A stretch of DNA of 64,000 bases from Telluribacter sp035998675 (lineage in GTDB: Bacteria; Bacteroidota; Bacteroidia; Cytophagales; Spirosomataceae). Every line of letters begins with the position of its first letter. Within the stretch, counting starts at the first letter, position 1. Of this stretch, positions 25,235 to 34,862 are shown in pieces. The notes below the pieces were generated by a model. That model did no database searches. It worked only from the letters and a program-made list of their open reading frames with translations, and was not told where the DNA came from. The stretch lies in assembly GCF_035998675.1 (NCBI RefSeq), contig NZ_DASYHI010000018.1, positions 328,164 through 392,163 of the forward strand. Reading direction: 5' to 3'. Made by a program: the position numbers and the translations under genes.

Positions 25235-26713
25235 TCAGAACTGGAAATAAATAAACGAGCCCGTGCTCTTTTGGGTAAGTACCAGCACCAGCAGCATGGC
25301 CGCCCATCCCAGTCCCAGCAGCCACCAGGGCGTCTTTTCCGCTACGGCTACCACCGACCGGTCGCGCATGAGCCAGTGGCAACCCAGCAAGCCTACCGTT
25401 ACCACAAGTACCTTGTACATATCGATAGTAGTCAGGAGTTTTATCTGGACGGGGATCATACCGAACATGGAGAGCAACAACCGCATGGCAGTGCCAAAAT
25501 CGGGAGCCCGGAAAAACACCCAGGTGAGGGTCACCAGCAGGAATGTCAACAAGGCCAGTCCAAACCGTGAAACGGAGCGACTCAATGGAATAGCCGGAAG
25601 CAGGGAAGCCTGAGTAATAACCGTTTCTGTAGCAAGAGGCATTTGGGGAAGTCGGGCGGGCCGGTCTCTGAATAACCTTTCTACTCCCAGAAAAACCCCG
25701 TGCAAGGCTCCCCATACCACAAAGTTCCAGCTGGCACCGTGCCATAAGCCCCCCAGCAACATCGTAATCATCAGGTTGAGGTACGTCCGGGTTGCACCGA
25801 CGCGGTTGCCGCCCAGCGGAATGTACAGGTAGTCGCGTAGCCAGGTGGACAGCGTAATGTGCCAGCGCCGCCAGAAATCGGAAAAGCCTACGGCGGCGTA
25901 GGGATAACGAAAGTTGTCGGGCAGCACAAAACCCAGGCACAGGGCAACCCCAATGGCGCAGGTTGAATAGCCGGCAAAGTCGCAGAAAATCTGGCCGGAA
26001 AAAGCAAGTACCCCCGCCCAGGCATCCAGCGGATGTAGCGGAAAGGGAACGCCAAATACCGAGTCAGCCGTCTCCGACAGCATACCATCGGCAATGCCTA
26101 CTTTCATAAACAGCCCCAGCGTGAGCAGGAACAAGCCCCATATAAGCTGGGTTTGGGTGGCCCGGTGGGGTACTTTGAACTGTGGTATCAATTCGCCGGG
26201 GCGCACAATGGGCCCCGCCACCAGTTGTGGAAAGAAGGTGACAAACAGCGAAAAGTCGAGCAGAGATTTTTCCGGGGCAAACTTCCGGCGGTACACGTCC
26301 AGCGTGTAGGAGAGCGTCTGGAACGTATAGAACGAGATACCCACCGGCAGGATAATATCCGCCCCGGGGGGCTGGTAGGTAATACCCGCCAGCGAAAGCA
26401 GCGCCACGAAGTTATCCATCAGAAAGCCCCCGTACTTAAAGTACCCCAGCATACCCAGGTTTATGGCCAGGCTTAGCACCAAAAGCCCCTTGCGCTTATA
26501 TGGGTTTTCCTCCCGCCCCAGCGCCAGGGCCACCAGGTAGTCTACAATAGTCGAAAGCCACAGGAGCAGTACAAAAGGCGGGTTCCAGACGGCGTAAAAA
26601 AGGTAGCTGGCCACCAGCAGATTCAGCTTTTTTACTTTCCAGGGCAGGGGCGCGTTGTGCAGCAGCAGAACCACCCCAATAAAGGCGATGAAGGTATAGG
26701 AATTGAAAACCAT
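25235..26713 (-). CDS. MBOAT-family O-acyltransferase (AlgI-like)
   Basis: This 492-residue membrane protein has about 11 hydrophobic helices. The family core is present in DFWRRWHITLSTWLRDYLYI with the nearby LGGLWHGASWNFVVWG, which contains the catalytic His of MBOAT proteins. Such proteins transfer acetyl groups across the inner membrane to exopolysaccharides or wall polymers. The start ATG at 26713 is chosen because it lies 2 bases past the stop of the upstream SGNH gene and begins a clean hydrophobic N-terminus; a longer frame to 26866 overlaps that gene. Confidence 0.93.
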   Translation of the reverse strand: MVFNSYTFIAFIGVVLLLHNAPLPWKVKKLNLLVASYLFYAVWNPPFVLLLWLSTIVDYLVALALGREENPYKRKGLLVLSLAINLGMLGYFKYGGFLMDNFVALLSLAGITYQPPGADIILPVGISFYTFQTLSYTLDVYRRKFAPEKSLLDFSLFVTFFPQLVAGPIVRPGELIPQFKVPHRATQTQLIWGLFLLTLGLFMKVGIADGMLSETADSVFGVPFPLHPLDAWAGVLAFSGQIFCDFAGYSTCAIGVALCLGFVLPDNFRYPYAAVGFSDFWRRWHITLSTWLRDYLYIPLGGNRVGATRTYLNLMITMLLGGLWHGASWNFVVWGALHGVFLGVERLFRDRPARLPQMPLATETVITQASLLPAIPLSRSVSRFGLALLTFLLVTLTWVFFRAPDFGTAMRLLLSMFGMIPVQIKLLTTIDMYKVLVVTVGLLGCHWLMRDRSVVAVAEKTPWWLLGLGWAAMLLVLVLTQKSTGSFIYFQF

Positions 26714-26715
26714 GA

Positions 26716-27798
26716 TTATCGGACGGCTAAGGTGGAAATTTGGGCAGGAGCCGCAGCAACGGACGGACGCGCGATATGCCAACCGGTTTTCTGCTCGGCT
26801 ATTCGGATTAAATCCTTCGTGAAAGTCCGGGCATCGGCCGGACTCAGGTGTGACCATTCCGGACATTCATGCGTAGAGAGTTCGGGGTAGTCCTGGAAAT
26901 GAATGCCCGGTGCGCCGGTTTCGGCAAGTAAGCGGTTCCAGTACTTCTCCCGCGGGAACACCTGCTTTTCCAGTTCCCAGACTTCACCGCTAGAAGGCAT
27001 ACGGACAAAAAGTACCTGACCACCGCGTTTCTGAATCTTGGCAACATCTGATTTCACTTCCCCGAAAATAGTGGTCAGCAAGCTGTCGGACACGGGTGCC
27101 TGAGGGGCCTTTGTAAACACGTACATCCAGATGGCCCTCTGCTCATTCTGTAGGGCGGTGTCAGCCACGAACTCCGCAGTCATGGTGGTTTGCCGGTTAA
27201 ATCCATCCGTAACAAACTTCATCGGAAAAGCAGGCAGAGCAAATACCCCCGGCCGGTTAACAACCCCGGCCCGATTTAGTAAAGAGCGCAGATTAAACCG
27301 CTCCACATCCAGGAATAACAATCGGGACTCCAGTTGCCGGTTCAGGAAAAAGCTGGTCCGCTGGGCAATGGACCATTTGGGATAGTAGGCCGTGCATTTG
27401 TTGGCCTGCTGCTCGGGATAACTACCCGATGGTGCAAAAAATAAACCTTCGGTGACGCCTACCAGTACGGTACCTTTAAAATTTTTGTCACGGGCCAGAT
27501 CAGCCAGTAAGGGTCGGGGCGAAGTACCTACCAGCGAAAGCTGGGTGGGCGCCGCCCCGGAAGTGGCCTCCCAGGTAGCCAGGTCCAGGCCAAACTTAAA
27601 GCGGGAAGAACCAACAAGGACCGGGTTGGCAGCTGAGGCCTCATAGACCTGCTGGTGGTGGTAGGCCCACAGGTCTTCGTCGTCGTTGTAGGAGATTTCA
27701 AATCCCTGACTACGCAGGTAGAGTTCCCAGCCTACAAGACTACCAATCAGCACGACCAGGGCCAGCAGCCCGGCTTTTACGAAAGGAGAATAGTGCAT
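26716..27798 (-). CDS. SGNH-hydrolase-like membrane-anchored protein, acetylation partner
   Basis: This 360-residue protein has an N-terminal transmembrane anchor (about 8-25). It carries an SGNH pattern: a Ser in VLVGSSRFKFG (block I) and a His in CPEWSHLSPADA (block V), where Glu replaces the common Asp of DxxH. It directly precedes the MBOAT gene with 2 bases between, the arrangement of AlgX/AlgJ-type helper and AlgI-type channel, so it probably passes acetyl groups to a surface polymer. The lost Asp weakens a simple esterase reading. Confidence 0.75.
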   Translation of the reverse strand: MHYSPFVKAGLLALVVLIGSLVGWELYLRSQGFEISYNDDEDLWAYHHQQVYEASAANPVLVGSSRFKFGLDLATWEATSGAAPTQLSLVGTSPRPLLADLARDKNFKGTVLVGVTEGLFFAPSGSYPEQQANKCTAYYPKWSIAQRTSFFLNRQLESRLLFLDVERFNLRSLLNRAGVVNRPGVFALPAFPMKFVTDGFNRQTTMTAEFVADTALQNEQRAIWMYVFTKAPQAPVSDSLLTTIFGEVKSDVAKIQKRGGQVLFVRMPSSGEVWELEKQVFPREKYWNRLLAETGAPGIHFQDYPELSTHECPEWSHLSPADARTFTKDLIRIAEQKTGWHIARPSVAAAPAQISTLAVR

Positions 27799-28242
27799 AC
27801 GCGAAACGGTTTAGGTAAATAAATACTTATGAGAAAAAATATGGGGTACTCCAAAAACAGATTCAGCCACGGCAGGATGATTCCTGCCTATTAATGAAGT
27901 GTATCTTAGTTGAAATGGACCTGTCAAAACAGCCGAAAGGATAATCCCTCTCACGGCTGAGCATGATATTAAACCTGAATGCAAAGAAGTACCTGCTCCT
28001 GGTACGCAGCCAGGTAAACGTAAAAAGAAACGCAACGATTTATGAGAGCGACACCAGCGGCAATAGAGAAATAAAATTATGGATAAGATGTTTTATATCA
28101 AATACTTCCGGTAAAATTTTATTAAACGGTCATCCGGAAAGGCAGGGGAGAGCCAGTGCGCGGGCAGGCAAAGGTACTTTCAGACTAAAAAATAAATAAC
28201 AGACCAGCCGGAAATGGAGGGCGTATAGCCAGCCATATGTAC
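27799..28242. other. gene-free stretch
   Basis: No convincing gene is visible here. A 78-codon frame at 27963-28199 is open but looks random. One short palindrome, GGCAGG-ATGATT-CCTGCC, lies at about 27873-27890; otherwise I see nothing. Confidence 0.4.
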
Positions 28243-29508
28243 CTACTTATGCAGCACAATCCGGAAGGTAGTACCCTTGCCGGGCTCCGAGCTCTTGACA
28301 AATAATTTGCCGTTGTGGTAGTTTTCAATGATACGCTTGGCCAGCGTCAGGCCCAGGCCCCAGCCCCGCTTTTTGGTACTAAAGCCCGGACGGAATATTT
28401 TCTGTAAGTTTGAACTACTGATACCCTTGCCCGTATCCTGAATATCAATGATAACCTCCTGCTGGGGGGTGTGAGGGATCAGGAAAATCCGGATTTCGCC
28501 CACCCCGGCCATGGCGTCCACGGCGTTTTTACAGATATTCTCTACCACCCACTCAAACAAATTCCTGTTGACCAGGACGGTCTGCCCTTCGGTAAGCTGG
28601 TTGTCAATATGGAAAGCTACTTTGGTGGAAACGCGTTTCTGTAGGTAGGTGATAAATTCGGTTACTACCTGGGCAATGTTCTCTTCTTTCAGCGCCGGTA
28701 CTGACCCGATGTTGGAGAAGCGGGTCGTAATCATTTCAAGGCGTTGAACATCTTTTTCCAGTTCTTCGGCAATGGCCGGATCAAAATCCGGATCGGAGCG
28801 GAAGTACTCAATCCAGGCCATCAGCGACGACAGCGGGGTACCCAACTGGTGCGCGGTTTCTTTGGCCAGTCCCACCCACACCCGGTTCTGCTCGGCCCGA
28901 CGCGCCGAACTAAACGCCAGATAAGCCAGAAATCCCAGAATAAAAAGGCCCGAAAGCTGAATGTAAGGGTAGTACTTAAGTTGAGTCAGCAGGAACGAGT
29001 TGCTGTAATACACGTAGCCGGTGCGCCCGTCGCCCAGTTCCACGGGTATAGCGGCGTGTTCTTCTTTCATCTGGTCAAGGCGTTCCTGTAAAATCCGCTC
29101 TTTGCTTTCGGGACTGGCGTTTTCGGGGAATGAAATATTATTATGGGCCGAAGGCATGTTGTTTTCATCCAGATAGATAGCCGGAATCTCGTAGAAAGAG
29201 TTGGCTTCAATAATATTCTGCATTACAACGTTAAAGTCTTCGTCGAAGTCGCTGTTAATGGCGTAGCGCAGCCCTTCCGCGTAAAGCTTTACCTGCCGCA
29301 TTTCCCGCTCTTCGAGTTTCGACACCAGGTCATTGGTATAAAACAACGACCCGACGCTTATAAGGAACAGATTAAGCCCAATAATAAATTTGTACGTATT
29401 CTTTTGCCCGTAGGTATCGAGCAGGGTGCGGCGAAGTCGCAGACTATTGAGCAGGGCTACCGGGTGCAGGGAAAAGCGGGGGCGTTGTTCGTCGTTTGCC
29501 GTACTCAT
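28243..29508 (-). CDS. membrane sensor histidine kinase
   Basis: This 421-residue kinase has two transmembrane helices (about 41-57 and 181-200) bounding a roughly 120-residue periplasmic sensor region. The dimerisation/phospho-acceptor helix is KETAHQLGTPLSSL (His220), followed by the N box NICKNAVDAM, G1 DTGKGI and G2 GWGLGLTLAKRI. All motifs for an active HATPase kinase are present. There is no adjacent response regulator, so its partner is elsewhere. Confidence 0.94.
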   Translation of the reverse strand: MSTANDEQRPRFSLHPVALLNSLRLRRTLLDTYGQKNTYKFIIGLNLFLISVGSLFYTNDLVSKLEEREMRQVKLYAEGLRYAINSDFDEDFNVVMQNIIEANSFYEIPAIYLDENNMPSAHNNISFPENASPESKERILQERLDQMKEEHAAIPVELGDGRTGYVYYSNSFLLTQLKYYPYIQLSGLFILGFLAYLAFSSARRAEQNRVWVGLAKETAHQLGTPLSSLMAWIEYFRSDPDFDPAIAEELEKDVQRLEMITTRFSNIGSVPALKEENIAQVVTEFITYLQKRVSTKVAFHIDNQLTEGQTVLVNRNLFEWVVENICKNAVDAMAGVGEIRIFLIPHTPQQEVIIDIQDTGKGISSSNLQKIFRPGFSTKKRGWGLGLTLAKRIIENYHNGKLFVKSSEPGKGTTFRIVLHK

Positions 29509-29762
29509 GGGGTAGTTAGGCAGGTTGGGCAGCAGCCAATCCTGTTTAATTAATAGTCATACTGTTTGTAAATATAAACGAAAATACTGCAATTGGCGTA
29601 TTCAGGGGCGAGGTAGCCAAATCAGCCCAAAAACTGACCTGCGTCATACTAGCATTTCACTATAACCGCGAAATTTGTACAAATGTCAGGGATGTAAATT
29701 AAAATAGTTCTAAATAAACTTATCAAATCCCGTTGACGTTTCATATTGTGAAGATTGTGCCG

Positions 29763-29770
29763 TATTTTTG
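29763..29770 (+). promoter_or_regulatory. -7 promoter box TATTTTTG for hemA
   Basis: This exact TAnnTTTG match ends 23 bases before the hemA ATG; a TTGACG sequence lies further upstream at 29733. Confidence 0.45.
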
Positions 29771-29793
29771 TTTTCAGAATTCAGGTGTAAATA

Positions 29794-31056
29794 ATGTATA
29801 ATCACTTCAAATCCGTCAGTTTATCGTATCGTATTGCTCCTCTGGCCATCAGGGAGCAAATTGCACTTAACGAAGAGGGAGCCAAAGCCTTAATGCTTCG
29901 TATAAGGGAATTCTTTGACGTATCAGACGTATTGGTTGTTTCTACCTGTAACCGGACTGAAGTATATTATTCTTCTTCGGAGAACCTCAATGAAGAGTTT
30001 ATCAAGCTGTTGCTGATTCAGAACGGCATTACTGACGTAAGCCAGTACCTGCCGTATTTTGAACAGTTTGCTGACGGCGACCAGGCCGTACGTCATTTGT
30101 TTGAGGTAGCAACCGGTTTGCTCTCGCAGGTAGTAGGCGACATGCAAATCCCGAATCAGATCAAGCAGTCGTACCAGTGGTCGGCCGACATGGACATGGC
30201 CGGGCCATTCCTGCACCGCCTCATGCATACCATCTTCTTTGCCAACAAGCGGGTAGCGCAGGAAACATCTTTCCGGGACGGAGCCGCTTCGCTATCGTAC
30301 GCCGCCGTTGAACTGGTCGATACCCTGACCGTAAACCCCAAAATACTGGTAGTAGGTTTAGGTGAAATAGGTACCGATGTATGCAAGAACCTGGCTACCA
30401 AAGTAGGTTCCGATATTACGCTGGTCAACCGCACCCGCTCCAAAGCCGACGCCCTGTCCGCTGAATATGGTTTCCGGGTAGCCGATTTCGAAGATATTGA
30501 CCTGGAAATCATGCGGGCCGACGTCATTGTGTCGTCTATGGTACGCGATGAGCCTTACTTCACCAAAGCACTGTTAACTAAGCTGGGAGGCCTCACGTTT
30601 AAGTACCTCATTGACCTGTCGGTACCACGCAGCGTGGAGCCGGAGGTAGAGGAAGTACCTGGCGTAGTACTTTATAATATTGATACTATCCGGACCCGGG
30701 CCGACGAAGCGCTGGTACGCCGGATGCGGGCCGTACCCCAGGTAAAGTACATAATTGAAGAAATGGTAACGGAGTTCAACGACTGGTCGAAGGAGATGGT
30801 AGTTTCGCCGACCATTCAGAAACTCAAAAATGCGCTTGAGCAGATTCGCCAGGAAGAAATGGCCCGCTACATGAAGAGCATGACCGAAGCGGAAGCGGCC
30901 AAAATAGAGCGTATTACTTCCAGTATGATGCAGAAAATTATTAAACTTCCCGTACTGCAGCTCAAAGCCGCCTGCAAGCGCGGCGAAGCCGAAACCCTGA
31001 TTGACGTGCTGAATGACCTCTTCAACCTGGAAAAGCAGCCGGAAGAAAAGCACTGA
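29794..31056 (+). CDS. hemA: glutamyl-tRNA reductase
   Basis: HemA reduces glutamyl-tRNA to glutamate-1-semialdehyde, the first step of tetrapyrrole synthesis. The 420 residues match the family. The catalytic nucleophile is Cys52 in STCNRTE, the NADPH site is VVGLGEIG with NRTRSKA nearby, and the C-terminal dimerisation helix follows. Heme pathway partners are not in the window. A 13-bp hairpin follows. Confidence 0.97.
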   Translation: MYNHFKSVSLSYRIAPLAIREQIALNEEGAKALMLRIREFFDVSDVLVVSTCNRTEVYYSSSENLNEEFIKLLLIQNGITDVSQYLPYFEQFADGDQAVRHLFEVATGLLSQVVGDMQIPNQIKQSYQWSADMDMAGPFLHRLMHTIFFANKRVAQETSFRDGAASLSYAAVELVDTLTVNPKILVVGLGEIGTDVCKNLATKVGSDITLVNRTRSKADALSAEYGFRVADFEDIDLEIMRADVIVSSMVRDEPYFTKALLTKLGGLTFKYLIDLSVPRSVEPEVEEVPGVVLYNIDTIRTRADEALVRRMRAVPQVKYIIEEMVTEFNDWSKEMVVSPTIQKLKNALEQIRQEEMARYMKSMTEAEAAKIERITSSMMQKIIKLPVLQLKAACKRGEAETLIDVLNDLFNLEKQPEEKH

Positions 31057-31079
31057 TAACTAGTTTGGATAGATATAAA

Positions 31080-31108
31080 GAGAGGCCAACCCAGCGGGTT
31101 GGCCTCTC
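31080..31108. terminator. terminator after hemA
   Basis: A 13-bp perfect stem (31080-31092 with 31096-31108) with an AGC triloop lies between the convergent hemA and transporter genes. Confidence 0.75.
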
Positions 31109-31134
31109 GTGTTTAGGAAAGCTCGATTTAAAAG

Positions 31135-32055
31135 CTACTCAAGCTGAATACCCAGTTCCTGGTAGGAAATAAGCACAATGGCAAGTACCGCCAGGATCAG
31201 CCCCAGTCGATTCAGCCCGTTGAGGCGCTCACGAAAAATAAGCCAGGCCGTAGCGGACGATACCAGCATGGTAAGAATATTATAAATAGGAAATACAAAA
31301 GCGGCGCTGTTCCCGAACGCCCCCAGCGCTTTCAGCAGGAAGTACAACGACAGGAAATTAGGTACCCCCAAAAGCAGGCCGCCCGCTATGCTGCGGAGCT
31401 GAAGGCGTTCCCCCTGTTGTACAATCCGATAAATAAGAATAACGGTACCTACCAGTACGGCCCCCAGGCAGGCAATTATCATGAATAAAGTAGTTTGTTC
31501 GGGACGGTAATAGCTCATGCTCAGGTAATTGATGAGGGTATTGTTGGTGCCGCTACCCAGGAAGACCAGAATGGGGAGCAGCCACAGGTAGGAGGCCGTT
31601 GTATGGGAGGCCTCTGCTGCGGAGGTACTTCCCTTTTTTTGAATGGCACCCAGCGCCAGCGCACCCAGTGCCAGCACCAGGCCCAGGTAGTTCCAGAACG
31701 TATATACCTTATTGGCATTCTGAAAAATAAAAAGGCCAAATACCACCGGAATCACCAGCGACATATTACCCGCCAGGGAGGTGGCCGTCACGCTTACCTT
31801 TTGGGCGGTCTGGCCAATCAGCACAAAAACCACCACAAACATAGTACCCAGCGACAACGTGAGCAGCGTGGGAGTAGAGGTCCAGACTACCTCCCTGAAC
31901 TGCCCCCAGTCGGTCATAAGGAGCAAACCGGTACCTACGCAGGCGTAGTAGTTAAATACAATGGCGTGAAAGGATTGGACATTGTAGCGGGGGTAGGCTC
32001 TCATAATGAGATACAGCGCAACCGTAAAAATAACAGCCAGCAGAAAGTACAGCAT
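31135..32055 (-). CDS. EamA/DMT-superfamily transporter
   Basis: This 306-residue protein has ten hydrophobic helices in two repeats, typical of drug/metabolite exporters of the EamA type. The substrate cannot be read from the sequence. It is a single gene, convergent with hemA and divergent from the T9SS beta-helix gene. A perfect -7 box lies at 32094-32101. Confidence 0.88.
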   Translation of the reverse strand: MLYFLLAVIFTVALYLIMRAYPRYNVQSFHAIVFNYYACVGTGLLLMTDWGQFREVVWTSTPTLLTLSLGTMFVVVFVLIGQTAQKVSVTATSLAGNMSLVIPVVFGLFIFQNANKVYTFWNYLGLVLALGALALGAIQKKGSTSAAEASHTTASYLWLLPILVFLGSGTNNTLINYLSMSYYRPEQTTLFMIIACLGAVLVGTVILIYRIVQQGERLQLRSIAGGLLLGVPNFLSLYFLLKALGAFGNSAAFVFPIYNILTMLVSSATAWLIFRERLNGLNRLGLILAVLAIVLISYQELGIQLE

Positions 32056-32093
32056 TAGAATAGGGGTTTGGGCGAAAAGGGTAAAGATTGGAA

Positions 32094-32101
32094 CAAAGGT
32101 A
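32094..32101 (-). promoter_or_regulatory. -7 promoter box TACCTTTG for the EamA gene
   Basis: This exact TAnnTTTG match on the minus strand is about 39 bases before the EamA ATG. Confidence 0.45.
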
Positions 32102-32377
32102 AGTTGTTATCTGAAATCCTGCTTCGGTTGGTGCTTTTTGTCAAAAAATGGCCTGATAATTGTGGTTTGCCTGCCCGAGGCAGCTTTTTATCCGGCTGTA
32201 AGCGAATAGATTGTAGTAAAAGTGCCCCTTCCAAATCATTGGGCGCAGTCGACTGCTTCAGACCAAGGTGGTGTGTAAATATTTATGGAGCAAAATGCCA
32301 GTTAGGTACAAAATTTGCTCCATAAAATACTTTTTGCACCAAACAATTTATCCGGCTCCCACCTATCTCGACCACTC
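32102..32377. other. intergenic region with a 13-bp inverted repeat
   Basis: No gene is visible in this 276-base intergenic region. It contains arms TTTATGGAGCAAA at 32282-32294 and its exact complement at 32314-32326, with 19 bases between, about 50 bases before the beta-helix gene: a candidate operator. Confidence 0.5.
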
Positions 32378-34807
32378 ATGAGTAAACCTTTCTACTACCT
32401 CCTGCTCATTTTTTTATTGTTAAGTACCTTACCCTCAGCTACCCAGGCTCAGGACTGCGGCTGCAGCCGGACCATTACCACCAGTGGCATCTACGACGGA
32501 CGTCAGATGAAGGTACTGCCGGGTGAGGTAATTTGTATCAAAGCCGGGACTTATTCCCGTTTCCGGTTTCTGAATTTGGAGGGTACCGCCGAAAAACCCA
32601 TTACCATCAAAAACTGCGGCGGAGTGGTGGACATAGCCCATACAACCTACTATGGTGCGCTGGATATCTGGGGCTCGAGCCACGTAAGGGTTACGGGTAC
32701 GGGCGATAGTACTTCGGACTATGGAATTCGCATCAGCAGTACCGGCAGCGGGGCCAGTGGGCTGGTTGTCGGGGCTAAAACAACCAGCATTGAAATTGAT
32801 CATGTAGAAATAAGCGGAACGGGATTTGCCGGAATGATGATCAAAACTGACCCAAACTGTGACAGTACTACCTGGCGCGAAAATCTGGTTATGAATGGGG
32901 TGCTGGTTCATGATAATTTCGTCCACCACACCGGAGGCGAAGGCCTTTATGTGGGCTATACCAACTACAACGGCGCTACCATGACCTGCGACGGAAAAAG
33001 CCGCCAGGTACTTCCCCACCTGATTTACGGTTTAAAAATCTATAATAATCTGATTCAACATACCAAGGCGGACGGTATTCAATATGCCTGCGCCCCCGAT
33101 GCTGAGGTATATAATAATACAGTAGAAAACTTTGGCGCTGACCCCTTTGGTACTTTTCAGAATATGGGTATCCAAATCGGTGCCGGTGCCGGGGGAACCT
33201 GCTTCAACAATAAAGTCATAAGCGGCACTGGGAACGCCATACTGGCCGTAGACTATCAGGGCGGCTTAAAAATTTACAATAACCTGCTCGTATCGCCCGA
33301 AGGATTTGGCATTTTTTCGGACGACCGTACCGTACCCAAGGCAGGTACTTCGCTTTTTATTGTAAATAATACCATTGTAACCTCCCTGCGCGAGAGCATC
33401 CGGATGTACGGTAGTCGCACCGTTAAGTTGCTGTATAACAACCTGCTGGTAGCTCCCCAGAACGGACAGTACCTTGTGTATGGAAACGGAGCCACCGCTA
33501 CCGATCTTAGTAACCTGAAACTGCCTACGCTTAGTGAGGCGGGCTTTGTAAACAGTAGCGGCGGTAATTACAACCTGCTGCTGAGTTCACCCGCCCTGAA
33601 CAAAGGAATGGACGTAGCGCCCCTTGGTATACTGCACGATTTGGCGGGCCGACCGCGGCCGACGGGAGCGGCGTTTGACATTGGCGCTTACGAGTCACAG
33701 CTTAGCCCACCCGTCCTGGAAAAAATAGGGGACAGGTCGGTTGCCAAAAACAGTACTTTGAAGCTTCTGCTGAAGGCCCACGATGCTGACCTGGACTCGC
33801 TGGATTTCAGCGCCCAGGGACTTCCGTCTTTTGTAACATTAACGGACCACCGCAACGGTACCGCTACTGTAGTGGCAGACCCCCGCGGGCAAACAGGTAC
33901 TTATGCTATTACTTTTACAGTTAGCGATCGTACGGGCGGGGTTAGCAGCGAAACGGTACAACTAGAGGTACGGGATGTTATGGATAGCCCTAAGGTACTA
34001 TTCAGAGTCAATGCCGGAGGTGCCACACTCCCAGACCCTGAAATGGCCTGGGCTATAGATACCCAGACAAGCCCTAGTCCGTACACCAATGTTTATGCCG
34101 CTGCCAGTACTACCGGCAACATGGCTGTTAATACCAACGCGACCGGCGCTCCGACGGCACTTTTTCAGACTATGCGCCGCGACAGTCGAGGGGGAGGTAA
34201 TATGGTATGGGCGTTTCCGGTGGCAGCCGAGCCGCTCTGGTACAGGGTTAACTTTTATTTTGTAGAGTCGGTCAGTAGTATAACCCGCTCATTCAATATT
34301 CTTTTAGAGAATGCCACCGTAGCCTCCAACTTTGAAATAAGAGCCGAAGCCGGACTTAAGAAGGCCCTCAAAAAAACCTTCGAGGTACAGGTTACGGATG
34401 GTCAGCTTACTATTTTGTTTGAACGCCTGAATGAAGACCCCTTAGTCAGCGCGATTGAAATTTCCTGTATAGGTACCGTACCAACTTCTGAAACGGACAC
34501 CGGAATTCTGACAACCCAGGGTAGCAAGCCAGGGAAAAAAGGATCAAAGAACTGGATCATTTTTCCCAATCCGACAGCCGATGAGATATTTGTGCAGTAT
34601 GAAGAAATAGACGAAGAAGGAGTGGCCCGGGAGAATACGGACCAGGTTAAGTACTATCTGCTGGATAATAACGGCCAGTTAATTCGTCAAATGGCTGGTT
34701 CTGAGTCTACTCGCCGGATCTCTTTGAACGGTTTGCCCAGCGGTACGTATATAATCAAGTTAGTTACCCCCGAAAAAACTTATATTCGCAAAGTAGTAAA
34801 GCAGTAG
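32378..34807 (+). CDS. T9SS-secreted beta-helix protein with cadherin-like and malectin-like domains
   Basis: This 809-residue secreted protein has a Sec signal ending TQAQ. Residues about 25-430 form a right-handed parallel beta-helix (many short N/D-rich turns such as IYNNLI and VYNNTV), as in pectate-lyase-like enzymes. A cadherin/Ig-like domain (about 435-530) and a malectin-type carbohydrate-binding domain (about 540-700) follow, and the C-terminus (WIIFPNPTADEIFVQYEE onward) is a T9SS sorting domain. The ATG at 32378 is chosen because the longer frame starts with TTG inside the inverted repeat. A polysaccharide-binding or -cleaving role at the cell surface is likely; no catalytic residues can be named. 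Confidence 0.88.
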   Translation: MSKPFYYLLLIFLLLSTLPSATQAQDCGCSRTITTSGIYDGRQMKVLPGEVICIKAGTYSRFRFLNLEGTAEKPITIKNCGGVVDIAHTTYYGALDIWGSSHVRVTGTGDSTSDYGIRISSTGSGASGLVVGAKTTSIEIDHVEISGTGFAGMMIKTDPNCDSTTWRENLVMNGVLVHDNFVHHTGGEGLYVGYTNYNGATMTCDGKSRQVLPHLIYGLKIYNNLIQHTKADGIQYACAPDAEVYNNTVENFGADPFGTFQNMGIQIGAGAGGTCFNNKVISGTGNAILAVDYQGGLKIYNNLLVSPEGFGIFSDDRTVPKAGTSLFIVNNTIVTSLRESIRMYGSRTVKLLYNNLLVAPQNGQYLVYGNGATATDLSNLKLPTLSEAGFVNSSGGNYNLLLSSPALNKGMDVAPLGILHDLAGRPRPTGAAFDIGAYESQLSPPVLEKIGDRSVAKNSTLKLLLKAHDADLDSLDFSAQGLPSFVTLTDHRNGTATVVADPRGQTGTYAITFTVSDRTGGVSSETVQLEVRDVMDSPKVLFRVNAGGATLPDPEMAWAIDTQTSPSPYTNVYAAASTTGNMAVNTNATGAPTALFQTMRRDSRGGGNMVWAFPVAAEPLWYRVNFYFVESVSSITRSFNILLENATVASNFEIRAEAGLKKALKKTFEVQVTDGQLTILFERLNEDPLVSAIEISCIGTVPTSETDTGILTTQGSKPGKKGSKNWIIFPNPTADEIFVQYEEIDEEGVARENTDQVKYYLLDNNGQLIRQMAGSESTRRISLNGLPSGTYIIKLVTPEKTYIRKVVKQ

Positions 34808-34862
34808 CCTGCGCACTGTTTTTAGTGGGGCTACTGAAGAAACAAACGGGAAAATAGGGTTA

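Noticed and set aside
25221..25940. Second minus-strand frame inside the MBOAT gene
   Set aside because: It is out of frame with the MBOAT protein and rich in Arg/Pro/Gly, a shadow.
27963..28199. 78-codon frame in the gap before the histidine kinase
   Set aside because: There is no recognisable composition or start signal; it reads like random AT-rich sequence.
31495..32058. 187-codon frame opposite the EamA transporter
   Set aside because: It is rich in Gln/Gly/His in a way typical of antisense reading of a membrane protein gene.
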